Positions 35,348 through 44,621 of a stretch of 64,000 nt of DNA are shown here, piece after piece. Numbering within the stretch: position 1 is the stretch's first letter; every line of letters starts with the position of its first letter. Made by a program: the position numbers and the translations under genes. Where the stretch lies: positions 186,001 to 250,000 of the forward strand of contig NZ_WHNQ01000002.1 in NCBI RefSeq assembly GCF_009362785.1, written 5' to 3'. The notes under the pieces were generated by a model. The model was not told where the DNA came from, did not search any database, and saw only the letters and a program-made list of their open reading frames with translations. Source of the DNA: Paraburkholderia atlantica (GTDB lineage: Bacteria > Pseudomonadota > Gammaproteobacteria > Burkholderiales > Burkholderiaceae).

Positions 35348-38035
35348 ATGGGCATTAAAACCGCAGCGGCCAACGACGTCGCACAACACACGCCGATGAT
35401 GCAGCAGTACCTGCGCATCAAGGCGGAGCATCCGGGCACGTTGGTGTTCTACCGGATGGGCGACTTCTACGAACTCTTTTTCGACGACGCGGAAAAAGCC
35501 GCGCGCCTGCTCGACCTGACGCTCACGCAGCGCGGGGCATCGGCGGGCAATCCGATCAAGATGGCCGGCGTGCCGCATCACTCGGTCGAACAGTATCTGG
35601 CCAAGCTGGTGAAGCTCGGCGAATCGGTCGCGATCTGCGAACAGATTGGCGACCCGGCCACGTCGAAAGGCCCGGTCGAGCGCAAGGTCATGCGCGTGGT
35701 TACGCCTGGCACGCTAACCGACGCCGCGCTGCTGTCCGACAAGAGCGACGTCTATCTGCTCGCGCTGTGCGTCGCGCACAATCGCCGCGGCGTCGCGACG
35801 AGCGTCGGGCTCGCGTGGCTCAATCTCGCGAGCGGTGCGCTGCGCCTCGCCGAAGTTGCGCCCGATCAGGTCGCCGCCGCGCTGGAGCGCATCCGTCCCG
35901 CGGAAATTCTGATCGCCGACGCCACCGCCGACTCGACCAGCTGGACACCACCTGTCAACGCGAGCGCGCTCAAGCGTGTGCCGGCCTGGCACTTCGATAT
36001 CACGTCGGGCGCGAAGCGCCTGTGCGATCAGCTCGAAGTCGCGAGCCTCGACGGCTTCGGCGCGCATTCGCTCGGCTGCGCGTGCGGCGCGGCCGGCGCG
36101 TTGCTGCTGTACGCGGCGTCTACGCAAGGCCAGCAACTGCGTCACGTGCGCAGCCTGAAGGTCGAATCCGAATCCGAATACATCGGCCTCGATCCGGCCA
36201 CGCGCCGCAATCTCGAACTCACGGAGACGCTGCGCGGCACCGAATCGCCGACGCTGTGCTCGCTGCTCGACACCTGCTGCACGACGATGGGTAGCCGCCT
36301 TCTGCGTCACTGGCTGCATCATCCGCCGCGCGATTCGGCGGTGGCGCAGGCGCGGCAGCAGGCGATCGGCGCGTTGCTCGACGCGCCGCCGGGCACCGAT
36401 CTCGATACGTTGCGCAGCGCATTGCGGCAGATTTCGGACATCGAGCGGATCACCGGACGTCTCGCGCTGCTGTCGGCACGGCCGCGCGATCTGTCGAGCC
36501 TGCGCGATACCTTCATCGCACTGCCTGCGTTGCGCGCGCAGCTCGCGGCGGTGGCAGCGAACGCGGATTCGCTCGCGCGCATCGACGCGGCGCTCGAGCC
36601 GCCGCACGCGTGCGTCGATTTGCTGAAGCTCGCGGTCGCCCAAGAGCCGGCCGCGATGGTGCGCGACGGAGGCGTAATCGCGCGTGGCTATGACGCGGAG
36701 CTCGACGAACTGCGCGATATTTCGGAGAACTGCGGACAGTTTCTGATCGATCTCGAAACACGCGAACGCGCGCGCACCGGCATCAACAATCTGCGCGTCG
36801 AGTACAACAAGGTGCACGGCTTCTATATCGAAGTCACGCGCGGCCAGACCGACAAGGTGCCCGACGACTATCGCCGTCGGCAGACGCTGAAGAACGCCGA
36901 GCGCTACATCACGCCCGAGCTGAAGACCTTCGAGGACAAAGCACTGTCCGCGCAGGAACGCGCGCTCGCGCGCGAACGCGCACTGTACGACGCGTTGCTG
37001 CAAGCGTTGCTGCCGTTCATTCCGGACTGTCAGCGCGTCGCGCTCGCGCTCGCCGAACTGGATCTGCTGGCAGCGTTCGGCGAACGCGCTCGCGCGCTCG
37101 ACTGGGTTGCGCCGACGTTTTCGGCGAACGCCGGTATCGACATCGAGCAGGGTCGCCATCCGGTGGTCGAGGCACAGGTCGAGCAGTTCATCGCCAACGA
37201 TTGCACGCTCGCTACCGAGCGCAAGCTGCTGTTGATCACCGGTCCGAACATGGGCGGTAAGTCGACTTTCATGCGCCAGACCGCGCTGATCGCGCTGCTC
37301 GCATACGTGGGCAGCTATGTGCCGGCGCGGCGCGCGGCCTTCGGACCGATCGACCGCATCTTCACGCGCATCGGCGCCGCCGACGACCTCGCCGGCGGCC
37401 GCTCGACCTTCATGGTGGAGATGACCGAAGCCGCCGCGATCCTCAACGACGCGACGCCGCAAAGTCTGGTGCTGATGGACGAGATCGGCCGCGGCACGTC
37501 GACGTTCGACGGCCTCGCCCTCGCGTGGGCGATCGCCCGCCACCTGCTTGCCCACAACGGCTGCTACACGCTGTTCGCCACGCACTATTTCGAGCTGACG
37601 CAACTGCCCGGGGAGTTTCCGCACGCAGCCAACGTGCATCTGTCGGCGGTCGAGCATGGGCACGGCATCGTGTTCCTGCATGCGGTCAACGAAGGACCGG
37701 CCAATCAGAGCTACGGTCTGCAGGTCGCGCAGCTCGCTGGTGTGCCGAACGCGGTGATCCGCGCGGCGCGCAAGCATCTCGCGCATCTGGAGCAGCAATC
37801 GGCCGCGCAGCCCGCGCCGCAACTCGATCTGTTTGCGACGCAGCCTGCGATGCTCGCCGAAGATGCGGACGACGACTACGAGTCGGCGAGCGACGCAACG
37901 CCCGCGTCGCCCGCGATGCAGACGCTCGTCGAGCGTCTGCGCGGCATCGATCCGAACGATCTGCGGCCGCGCGAAGCGCTCGATCTGCTGTACGAACTGC
38001 ATGAACTGGCCGTCGCGCCGGATGCGGACCACTGA
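35348..38035 (+). CDS. mutS: DNA mismatch repair protein MutS
   Basis: This 895-residue protein recognises base mismatches and recruits MutL. The N-terminal mismatch-binding motif is in [17 protein letters not shown] (Phe-x-Glu), the connector and lever domains follow. The C-terminal ATPase has Walker [15 protein letters not shown] and Walker [17 protein letters not shown]. The final residues (about 800-895) form the tetramerisation region ending [16 protein letters not shown]. Its length is somewhat greater than E. coli MutS (853 aa). The ATG at 35348 follows a GAAGG site. The next gene overlaps its 3' end by 14 nt, so the two are probably translationally coupled. Confidence 0.97.
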   Translation: MGIKTAAANDVAQHTPMMQQYLRIKAEHPGTLVFYRMGDFYELFFDDAEKAARLLDLTLTQRGASAGNPIKMAGVPHHSVEQYLAKLVKLGESVAICEQIGDPATSKGPVERKVMRVVTPGTLTDAALLSDKSDVYLLALCVAHNRRGVATSVGLAWLNLASGALRLAEVAPDQVAAALERIRPAEILIADATADSTSWTPPVNASALKRVPAWHFDITSGAKRLCDQLEVASLDGFGAHSLGCACGAAGALLLYAASTQGQQLRHVRSLKVESESEYIGLDPATRRNLELTETLRGTESPTLCSLLDTCCTTMGSRLLRHWLHHPPRDSAVAQARQQAIGALLDAPPGTDLDTLRSALRQISDIERITGRLALLSARPRDLSSLRDTFIALPALRAQLAAVAANADSLARIDAALEPPHACVDLLKLAVAQEPAAMVRDGGVIARGYDAELDELRDISENCGQFLIDLETRERARTGINNLRVEYNKVHGFYIEVTRGQTDKVPDDYRRRQTLKNAERYITPELKTFEDKALSAQERALARERALYDALLQALLPFIPDCQRVALALAELDLLAAFGERARALDWVAPTFSANAGIDIEQGRHPVVEAQVEQFIANDCTLATERKLLLITGPNMGGKSTFMRQTALIALLAYVGSYVPARRAAFGPIDRIFTRIGAADDLAGGRSTFMVEMTEAAAILNDATPQSLVLMDEIGRGTSTFDGLALAWAIARHLLAHNGCYTLFATHYFELTQLPGEFPHAANVHLSAVEHGHGIVFLHAVNEGPANQSYGLQVAQLAGVPNAVIRAARKHLAHLEQQSAAQPAPQLDLFATQPAMLAEDADDDYESASDATPASPAMQTLVERLRGIDPNDLRPREALDLLYELHELAVAPDADH

Positions 38036-39449
38036 CACGCGGAGAAACCCGCCGCGCCTGCGTGGGCTTCGCGCGGCGCTGCGCCGCGTGCTCGCGCCGG
38101 TAGGCGGCATCGTCGCGCTCGCGGCCGTGTGCGCATGGAGCGCGCCGGCGCACGCCGAGGCCTCGCGCTTCGGGTTCGCGGTGATCTCCGACACGATGCA
38201 CAGCCCCGCCGACGAAGGCGGCACGCAACGGCTGCTCGATGCGATCGGCCGCGAGCGCGACGTGCGCTTCATCGTCTACGACGGCAATCTGAAGGGCCCG
38301 AAGGAAGTTTGTCGCGACGAGTTGTTCGAGCGCCGTCACGCGTTGCTCGATAGCTCGCGCTCCGCCCTCTTCTTTATCCCCGGCCAGCATGACTGGATCG
38401 ATTGTGGTACCGCGGAGGCCGGCGGCTTCGATCCGGTCGAGCGGCTCGACCAGTTACGGCAAACGCTATTCGCCGATCCGACCTCGATGGGACAGAACCC
38501 GATCGCGTTGACGCGCGAGAGCGAGGTATCGCGCTTCCGCCCGTTCCGCGAAAACGTGCGCTGGGTAGTCAACGAAAAAGCGAACGAAAAAGCGAACACC
38601 AAGGGCGGCGACATCGTCTTCATCGGCCTGAACGCGCCGGGTCCGAACAATCACTACCTGAGCGCGGGCGGCCGCAACGGCGAGTTCGAAGATCGCGTTA
38701 TCGCCAACGCATTCTGGCTCGAACACGCGGCCGAATACGCGAAGCGCCGCGACGCGCGCGCGATCGTCGTGTTCATTCAGGGCGACTTCGACCCGGAGCG
38801 CTACGAGCGACCCGAACGGTTCGCATGGCTGCACTTTGCGCACAGTCCGCGCCGCGACGGCTTTCTCGAATTCAAGCGCAGTCTGGTCAAGCTCGCGCAG
38901 ATTTTCTCCGGACCCGTGGTCGTCGTTCATGCAGACGACGAACGGCAGGCCGGAGGTTTCGTCATCGATCAGCCGCTACGCAACGACAAGGGGATGGTCG
39001 TGACGAATCTCACGCGCATTGCGCTCGCACCGCGTGATCGTCTCAACCAATGGATTCAGATAGAAGCGGATTTCGGCAGGAAGCCGCCGTTCAGGGTCAG
39101 CGTGCGCGACGTGCCGAAGCAGATGCCGCTGCCCGCCACGCCGCCGGTCTTGCCGCCCGTATCGCCGCGCGACGAATCCGGCGCGTCGATACCGGCTGCG
39201 CCGGAGATGCCGAATGTGGAAGGGTTCGGGCCGACGTCGGAATTGCCGCCCGTATTGCAGACGCCTGGAGAGTCGCAGGACCAGCAGCCGCGCATCCCGT
39301 CCGACCAGGGCGGCGGCGACTATGGACCCGCGATCTCGATGCCGCCGGGGTCGATACTGCCAGCTTCGCCGGCGTTGCCCGCATCGGTGCCGCCTGCCCC
39401 CGCGACGACACCGCGCACACCCGCAAGCTCAGTGCAGGGTCGGTTTTGA
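38022..39449 (+). CDS. Secreted metallophosphoesterase-like protein, divergent
   Basis: This 475-residue protein has a signal sequence after a basic n-region of about 25 residues ([20 protein letters not shown]). A calcineurin-like phosphoesterase fold follows, visible as [43 protein letters not shown] and VVVVHADDE. The motifs are degenerate: where canonical enzymes have GDxxD and GNH[DE], this has YDGNLKG and PGQHDW. The C-terminal 110 residues are Pro/Ser/Ala-rich, suggesting a wall-spanning or unstructured tail. The ATG at 38022 overlaps mutS by 14 nt. The end overlaps the convergent slyD by 21 bp. Function is unknown. Confidence 0.75.
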   Translation: MRTTDTRRNPPRLRGLRAALRRVLAPVGGIVALAAVCAWSAPAHAEASRFGFAVISDTMHSPADEGGTQRLLDAIGRERDVRFIVYDGNLKGPKEVCRDELFERRHALLDSSRSALFFIPGQHDWIDCGTAEAGGFDPVERLDQLRQTLFADPTSMGQNPIALTRESEVSRFRPFRENVRWVVNEKANEKANTKGGDIVFIGLNAPGPNNHYLSAGGRNGEFEDRVIANAFWLEHAAEYAKRRDARAIVVFIQGDFDPERYERPERFAWLHFAHSPRRDGFLEFKRSLVKLAQIFSGPVVVVHADDERQAGGFVIDQPLRNDKGMVVTNLTRIALAPRDRLNQWIQIEADFGRKPPFRVSVRDVPKQMPLPATPPVLPPVSPRDESGASIPAAPEMPNVEGFGPTSELPPVLQTPGESQDQQPRIPSDQGGGDYGPAISMPPGSILPASPALPASVPPAPATTPRTPASSVQGRF

Positions 39450-39971
39450 GTTGTCGTCTTCGTCCTCGTCTTCGTCGTCGTCGAGGACTTCGAGGCCGTC
39501 CGCGCCATGCGCGTGCTCGTGCTGGATTTCGTCTTCAGTTGCCGGACGCACGTCCTTGACGGTCAACGCGAAACGCAGCGCCATGCCGGCGAGCGGATGG
39601 TTGCCGTCGAGCACGACCTTGTCTTCAGCGACGTCGGTCACCACGTAGACCAGCGCATCGATTTCTTCGTCGCCATCTTCCGGGGTGCCTTCGAACTGCA
39701 TGCCGACTTCGAGCGGTTCCGGGAAACGATCGCGCGGCTCGATCTTCACAAGCTCGGGATCGTATTCGCCGAACGCGTCTTGCGGCTCGAGCTGGATCTG
39801 GGTTTCGAAGCCAGCCTCATGGCCGTCGAGCTCTTCCTCGATCTTGGGGAACGTGCCATCATAGCCGCCGTGAAGATAGACCATCGGCTCTTCGCTTTCC
39901 TCGATCAGATTGCCTTGCGCATCCGACAGCTTGTACGCGACCGATACGACGGTGTTCTTTGCGATTTTCAT
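39429..39971 (-). CDS. slyD: FKBP-type peptidyl-prolyl isomerase SlyD
   Basis: This 180-residue protein has an FKBP domain (MKIAKNTVVSVAYKLSDAQG, PMVYLHGGYDGTFPKIEEEL) with the insert-in-flap chaperone domain (QLEPQDAFGEYDPELVKIEP) typical of SlyD. The FKBP strand DGNHPLAGMALRFALTVKDV follows. The tail is mostly acidic (DDDEDEDEDDN) with only three His (HEHAHG), poorer in metal ligands than E. coli SlyD, so a nickel role would be weaker. It folds proteins in the cytoplasm. It is divergent from roxA, 32 bp between the start codons, so their promoters must overlap; the 3' end overlaps the metallophosphoesterase gene by 21 bp. Confidence 0.94.
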   Translation of the reverse strand: MKIAKNTVVSVAYKLSDAQGNLIEESEEPMVYLHGGYDGTFPKIEEELDGHEAGFETQIQLEPQDAFGEYDPELVKIEPRDRFPEPLEVGMQFEGTPEDGDEEIDALVYVVTDVAEDKVVLDGNHPLAGMALRFALTVKDVRPATEDEIQHEHAHGADGLEVLDDDEDEDEDDNSKPTLH

Positions 39972-40003
39972 TCGATTCTCCAGAATACAACTCACATTAT
40001 ACG

Positions 40004-41257
40004 ATGCCCAGGCGGCCCACTCACCTCCCGGCCGATGCACATTCGGCAAGCAATTCGCCGTCTGCTGCAAAGCCGGCCACGCAGCCCATTCTCCCGCCCT
40101 CGCCCGACATTCCGACCGCACTGCTCGGCCAGCTTAGCCCGTCGCAATTCATGCGCCGCTACTGGCAGAAAAAGCCGCTGCTGATCCGCCAGGCGATTCC
40201 GGACATCGAAGCACCGCTGTCGCGCGACGAGTTGTTCGAACTGGCCGATCAGGACGACGTCGAAGCGCGCCTGATCACGCACTTCCGCAACAAATGGCAG
40301 CTTGAGCACGGCCCGTTTGCGCCCGACGAACTGCCGTCCATCAAACAGCGTGCGTGGACGCTGCTGGTGCAGGGCGTCGACCTGCATGACGATCGCGCCC
40401 GCGCGTTGCTCGACCGTTTCCGCTTCGTGCCGGACGCGCGTCTCGACGACCTGATGATTTCGTATGCGACCGATGGCGGCGGCGTCGGCCCTCACTTCGA
40501 TTCCTACGATGTGTTTCTTTTGCAAGTAAAAGGCAAGCGCCGCTGGCGTATCAGCGCGCAAAAAGACCTGACATTGCAGCCCGGATTGCCGTTGAAAGTT
40601 TTACAGCACTTCGAGCACGATGAGGAGTGGGTACTCGAGCCCGGCGACATGTTGTATCTGCCGCCGCACATCGCGCACGACGGCATCGCCGAGGGCGAAT
40701 GCATGACCTGTTCGATCGGTTTTCGCGCACCGTCCGAGAGCGAGCTGACCGCGCAGTTCCTGTACCACCTGGCCGAGCGTGGAGAGGCCACAGGCAAGGC
40801 CGGCGCCCTCTACCGCGATCCACGGCAGGCCGCCGTCGAGCGACCGGCCGAACTGCCCGCGGCGCTCGTCGAACGGGTGGGCGCGATGCTTGCTAAAGTG
40901 CGATGGAATGAGCAGGACATTGCGTCGTTCCTCGGCACGTATCTCAGCGAACCGAAGCCGAGTGTCGTCTTTGATCCGCCGCAACGGCCGCTCAACGAAG
41001 CCCGTTTCATCGGCGTCGCATCGAAATCCGGTCTACGGCTCGATCGCAAGACTAACTTGTTGTATGAACGTCGTTTTTTCTTCGTAAATGGAGAAGAAAT
41101 CACGTGGGACGGCGCGAAAAAATGGCTGTTTGATCTCGCGAATCTGAGGTCCATGAGTGCGAAACGCTTTGTAACACTATCGCACGATTCAGCTGTGACA
41201 TCACTGCTACACGAGTGGTATCGTGCGGGCTGGATACAGGTGGGCGAGCTTGCGTAA
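40004..41257 (+). CDS. roxA: Ribosomal oxygenase RoxA-like (cupin / JmjC-type, L16 arginine hydroxylase)
   Basis: This 417-residue protein belongs to the cupin_4/JmjC ribosomal oxygenases. SQFMRRYWQKKPLLIRQAIP is the typical N-terminal segment. The double-stranded beta-helix carries the iron ligands His-x-Asp in GVGPHFDSYDVFLLQ and the distal His in LYLPPHIAHDGIAEG, and a conserved Lys in VKGKRRWRI. E. coli RoxA (YcfD) hydroxylates Arg81 of ribosomal protein L16 using 2-oxoglutarate and oxygen. The C-terminal winged-helix part is present. The N-terminus has about 40 residues rich in Pro/Ala/Ser ahead of the core; I chose ATG 40004, 32 bp from the divergent slyD start. The specific substrate here is inferred from the family. 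Confidence 0.9.
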   Translation: MPRRPTHLPADAHSASNSPSAAKPATQPILPPSPDIPTALLGQLSPSQFMRRYWQKKPLLIRQAIPDIEAPLSRDELFELADQDDVEARLITHFRNKWQLEHGPFAPDELPSIKQRAWTLLVQGVDLHDDRARALLDRFRFVPDARLDDLMISYATDGGGVGPHFDSYDVFLLQVKGKRRWRISAQKDLTLQPGLPLKVLQHFEHDEEWVLEPGDMLYLPPHIAHDGIAEGECMTCSIGFRAPSESELTAQFLYHLAERGEATGKAGALYRDPRQAAVERPAELPAALVERVGAMLAKVRWNEQDIASFLGTYLSEPKPSVVFDPPQRPLNEARFIGVASKSGLRLDRKTNLLYERRFFFVNGEEITWDGAKKWLFDLANLRSMSAKRFVTLSHDSAVTSLLHEWYRAGWIQVGELA

Positions 41258-41349
41258 CTCTGCCCACGTGCTATACCGTACAGTGAAATTTTGTATGAGA
41301 AAGACAACGTATTGACCCCGGATTTATCGACTGTCAGTACGAAAGTGCA

Positions 41350-41355
41350 TATAAT
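41350..41355 (+). promoter_or_regulatory. Candidate -10 box upstream of the repeat-containing lipoprotein gene
   Basis: A perfect TATAAT lies about 134 bp before the lipoprotein start, but no hexamer at 15-19 nt upstream resembles TTGACA (the only TTGACC, 41312-41317, is too far). If used, it gives a leader of about 127 nt with a small hairpin at 41385-41398. Confidence 0.35.
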
Positions 41356-41488
41356 TTCCGCCCAAGCCGTAGGGAAGATTCCAGCTCTCGAAAGAGCATC
41401 TCCACCAGCGGCCCAGGTCGGTGTTGGAGCACATTACCGGTTTTATTTTGCGCTGTTGCTTACCTTTAAACCATAAAAGGACGTGATC

Positions 41489-41737
41489 ATGAAGAAATCC
41501 CTCCTCGTAGCATCCCTGTTGGCAGCTGTGGCACTCGCTGCATGCAATAAGAGCGAACAAGCCGCTGCTCCGTCAGATGCTGCGTCCGCACCTGCTGCCG
41601 CGTCCCCGGCAGAAGCAGCATCGCCGGCAGTCGCAGCATCGCCGGCAGAAGCAGCATCGCCCGCAGAAGCAGCATCCCCGGCTGAAGCAGCATCGCCGGC
41701 AGTCGCAGCATCGCCGGCTGCAGGCGCAAGCCAGTAA
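41489..41737 (+). CDS. Small lipoprotein with Ala-Ala-Ser-Pro-Ala-Glu/Val tandem repeats
   Basis: This 82-residue protein starts with a lipoprotein signal peptide and a lipobox (VALAAC, lipidated Cys at residue 19). The Cys is followed by NKSEQAAAPSDAAS and then seven copies of a six-residue unit AASPAE or AASPAV, ending GASQ. Ala, Ser and Pro make up nearly the whole mature part, so it probably forms an extended, flexible stalk in the envelope. I recognise no function. The ATG at 41489 is preceded by AAAAGGA at good spacing. A strong terminator lies 90 bp downstream, so the gene is real and monocistronic. Confidence 0.75.
   Translation: MKKSLLVASLLAAVALAACNKSEQAAAPSDAASAPAAASPAEAASPAVAASPAEAASPAEAASPAEAASPAVAASPAAGASQ
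41597..41722 (+). repeat. 18-bp tandem repeat, seven units, inside the lipoprotein gene
   Basis: Seven in-frame units of 18 bp encode AASPAE/V. Units are near-identical at the DNA level, differing mainly at the last codon (gaa, gtc or gca) and in a few third positions. Copy-number change would keep the frame and alter only the length of the stalk. Confidence 0.9.
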
Positions 41738-41826
41738 GCTGCGCTTGCTCGACGTTGCGACGGCTCCCGTCGCAGCTGACGTCGATGCAGGAGGCTGCTT
41801 AAACCAGCAGCCCCTGGCAAGCAGCA

Positions 41827-41862
41827 TTAAAAAAGCCACGAATGCAAATTCGTGGCTTTTTT
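41827..41862. terminator. Bidirectional rho-independent terminator
   Basis: A stem of at least 13 bp (AAAAGCCACGAAT pairing with ATTCGTGGCTTTT) has a short loop, with an A-run before and a T-run after. It serves the lipoprotein gene and the convergent helicase gene. Confidence 0.9.
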
Positions 41863-41938
41863 GTTTGCGATGCACCGCGCATGCGGCACACGTCGTTGGG
41901 TTGCTGCGCCACCTGAACGCAGCAACCGATCAAGACAT

Positions 41939-44191
41939 TCAACCGCGTTCGACCGGATCCTCGAAGAACTCCCGGACCACCTCTATTTCGCGGGTGCGCT
42001 TGAACGGCGGCAGACTCTGCCAGATTCGGCGGCCATAAGGTTTATCGACGAGACGCGTATCGCAGATCATCAGCACGCCGCGATCGGTCTCCGCGCGAAT
42101 CAGCCGGCCCGCACCCTGCTTCAGCGTGATCACGGCTTGCGGCAACTGATGCACGGCGAACGGGCTCAAGCCCTTCTTCGTCAGTGCGTCGAGCCGCGCG
42201 GCCAGCACGGGATCGTCTGGCGGCGCAAACGGCAGCTTGTCGATCACGACCAGCGACAGCGCGTCGCCCCGCACGTCCACGCCCTCCCAGAAGCTCTGAC
42301 TACCGACCAGAATCGCATTGCCGTACGCGCGAAAGCGGTCGAGCAGTTCGGTGCGGCTCGCATCGCCTTGCACCAGCAGCGGATAGTCCCAGCCGCGCGA
42401 TTCGATCGCGTCGCGCAGCTTCGCCGAGATACGGTCCACCGCGCGCAGCGTCGTGCACAGCATGAAGACGCCGCCGCCCGATGCTTCGATCGCCGGCAAT
42501 GCCGCATCGAACACGGCGTCGGTGAACATCGGCGATGACGGCTGCGGCAGATTGCGCGGCACGTACAGAAGCCCTTGCGACGGATAATCGAACGGGCTCG
42601 GCAAGGTCATCGAGCGCTTCGAGTTCAAGCCCATCTGCGCCGCGTAGTGCGTGAAGTCGCCGCGCACCGACAGCGTCGCCGATGTGAAGATCCATGCGCG
42701 CGGCACGCCGGCGCGCTGCTTCGCGAAAATCGGCGCGACCGACAACGGCGTTTCGTGCAGTTGCACCGTGTGCGAGAACACCTCGATCCAGCGGACCTTC
42801 TCGTTAGGATCGGTGCGCCCGGCATCTGCGTCGCCCTCGCGTGTGGCAACCGCGTCGCGTTCCGCGCTCGTGGGCGGCGTGGTCCAGCCGCTCAGCACGT
42901 CCTGCAACTCGCGCGCGCGACGCAGACATGCGCCCAGCGATTCGGCTCGCTCGGCCTGCCCCGCCAACGCCGAGGCCAACGCGTCGAGTTCGGCTTCGAG
43001 CGTGTCGAGCGCGGGGAACAGCGGATGATCGCCGGGCAACTGGCCGATCGACAGACGCACCGTGTCTTCCTTGAACGCGAGCCGCACGTCGCGCGCGGCG
43101 CGCTCGAGCGTCGCGCCGAGCTTGACCCAATCGACCGCATCGCGTGCATGACCGAGGCCCTCGGCCACCGAATCGCGCGCGAGCTCGAGGAACTGCGCGG
43201 TCGATAGCGTCTCGCCGAAAAACAGCGTGGCGGTTTCGGGCAACTGATGCGCTTCGTCGAAGATGACCGTGTTCGCAGTCGGCAGCAGCTCCGCCATGCC
43301 GGTATCGCGCAGCATGATGTCGGCGAAAAAGAGATGGTGGTTGACCACCACGATATCGGCCTGCTGCGCTTCGCGGCGCGCCTGCATCACGAAGCAGTCC
43401 TTGTAGTGCGGACACTCCTGGCCGAGACAGTTGTCGCGCGTGGACGTGACCATCGACCACACCTGCGCCGTCTCCGGCACGCTCGCGAGTTCGGCCTTGT
43501 CGCCGGTGCGCGTGATCTTCGCGAAGCGCACGATGTCCTGCAGATACGAGGTTTCCTGGCGCGACGGCAGACGGCCGTTGTCCGCGGTGCGTTGCAGGTA
43601 GTAATGGCACAGGTAGTTCGCGCGGCCCTTCAGCATCGCGACCGACACCGGCACCGCGAGCGCGTCGCGCACGGTTGGAATATCGCGCTGGAACAGCTGA
43701 TCCTGCAGATGCTTGGTGCCGGTCGAGACGATCACCTTGCCGCCCCACAGCATGGCCGGCACGAGGTACGCATAGGTCTTGCCGGTACCGGTCCCTGCTT
43801 CGACGATCAGCGTGTTCTCACCCGCTTCCGCTTCATCGGCTTCGGCGCTACTGTCGGTCGACTCAGAGGGGGTGTCAGCACCGGTCTGCTGCAGGCGTCG
43901 CGCCGGGCGTTTGTGCGTCTCGAACATCGCGGGCTCGGGCATCGCGCGGCCCGACGCCTCCATCGCCGCGGCAACCGCGCGCGCCATCTCGATCTGCGAC
44001 GCACGCGGCCGATAACCGTCGATCTGCCGCGCGAGCAGACCGTTGTCGGCGAAGATGTCGTCGAGCTCGCTCGCGCGACGCCGACTCAGCGACACACCTG
44101 GCACCGGCGCTGCCGCGCGCGGCGCGGGCGTGCCCGAAGCGGATGCGTTATCCGGCGCGGCCCGGGATGAAGTGTCATGCGATGAATTCAA
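41939..44191 (-). CDS. DinG/YoaA-family ATP-dependent DNA helicase
   Basis: This 750-residue superfamily-2, iron-sulfur 5'-to-3' helicase is related to YoaA and DinG. Walker A is VEAGTGTGKTYAYLVPA, Walker B is VIFDEAHQLPE, and the C-terminal motif is GSQSFWEGVDVRGDAL with QGAGRLIRAETDRG. Four Cys that can hold the [4Fe-4S] cluster are seen: one in NYLCHYY and three in CLGQECPHYKDC. The first 110 residues contain an Ala/Pro-rich tail and a Glu/Ser/Asp-rich insert before Walker A. The start is TTG at 44191, with AGGAA upstream; there is no nearby ATG. Such enzymes act in replication-fork repair and resolve R-loops. No neighbour suggests more. Confidence 0.9.
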   Translation of the reverse strand: MNSSHDTSSRAAPDNASASGTPAPRAAAPVPGVSLSRRRASELDDIFADNGLLARQIDGYRPRASQIEMARAVAAAMEASGRAMPEPAMFETHKRPARRLQQTGADTPSESTDSSAEADEAEAGENTLIVEAGTGTGKTYAYLVPAMLWGGKVIVSTGTKHLQDQLFQRDIPTVRDALAVPVSVAMLKGRANYLCHYYLQRTADNGRLPSRQETSYLQDIVRFAKITRTGDKAELASVPETAQVWSMVTSTRDNCLGQECPHYKDCFVMQARREAQQADIVVVNHHLFFADIMLRDTGMAELLPTANTVIFDEAHQLPETATLFFGETLSTAQFLELARDSVAEGLGHARDAVDWVKLGATLERAARDVRLAFKEDTVRLSIGQLPGDHPLFPALDTLEAELDALASALAGQAERAESLGACLRRARELQDVLSGWTTPPTSAERDAVATREGDADAGRTDPNEKVRWIEVFSHTVQLHETPLSVAPIFAKQRAGVPRAWIFTSATLSVRGDFTHYAAQMGLNSKRSMTLPSPFDYPSQGLLYVPRNLPQPSSPMFTDAVFDAALPAIEASGGGVFMLCTTLRAVDRISAKLRDAIESRGWDYPLLVQGDASRTELLDRFRAYGNAILVGSQSFWEGVDVRGDALSLVVIDKLPFAPPDDPVLAARLDALTKKGLSPFAVHQLPQAVITLKQGAGRLIRAETDRGVLMICDTRLVDKPYGRRIWQSLPPFKRTREIEVVREFFEDPVERG

Positions 44192-44254
44192 GGCAAGCGT
44201 TCCTGCTAAGTCCGGCTCGCGCGCTGCGCGCCCGGCGCCTGCCAGGCCGCGAAC

Positions 44255-44473
44255 TCAGGCGCGCGCGTCCGGTTCGAGCTGCAATTGCAGCAAGATGATG
44301 GTGTCCTTGACTTTGAGTTTGCGCTTTTTCAGGCGCTGCAACTCGAAGTCGTCGATGCCGGGTTCATCCGACATCCGGTCGATCAACCGGTCGAGTCCAC
44401 TATGCTCCGATTCCAGTTGCAGAATGCGGTCGCGAAGTGTGTTTGCGTCGATGACGTGATGACGATCGCGCAT
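44255..44473 (-). CDS. DUF465 (YdcH-like) small coiled-coil protein
   Basis: This 72-residue protein is largely one charged helix with heptad-like Leu/Ile spacing (LRDRILQLESEHSGLDRLID) and the family C-terminal RLKKRKLKVKDTIILLQLQL. It matches the YdcH/DUF465 family, conserved across proteobacteria with no firm function. The ATG at 44473 is preceded by a perfect GAGGAGG. It is upstream of the helicase gene on the same strand, 63 bp away. Confidence 0.85.
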   Translation of the reverse strand: MRDRHHVIDANTLRDRILQLESEHSGLDRLIDRMSDEPGIDDFELQRLKKRKLKVKDTIILLQLQLEPDARA

Positions 44474-44621
44474 GCTCGCCTCCTCTGGTCGGCGGCATCA
44501 ACCGCGTGCGCGCGGTCCGATGCCTGAGGTTGCTGTCCGGCTCAAAACGCGTTACGGCGACTACGGCGGCCGTGGCCACGACCGCCACGGTTCACTCTAC
44601 GACACTGCCACTACAGCACGC

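Noticed and set aside
41597..41722. CRISPR-like repeats (also 44883-45134)
   Set aside because: The repeats are contiguous, in frame and part of coding sequences, with no spacers and no cas genes.
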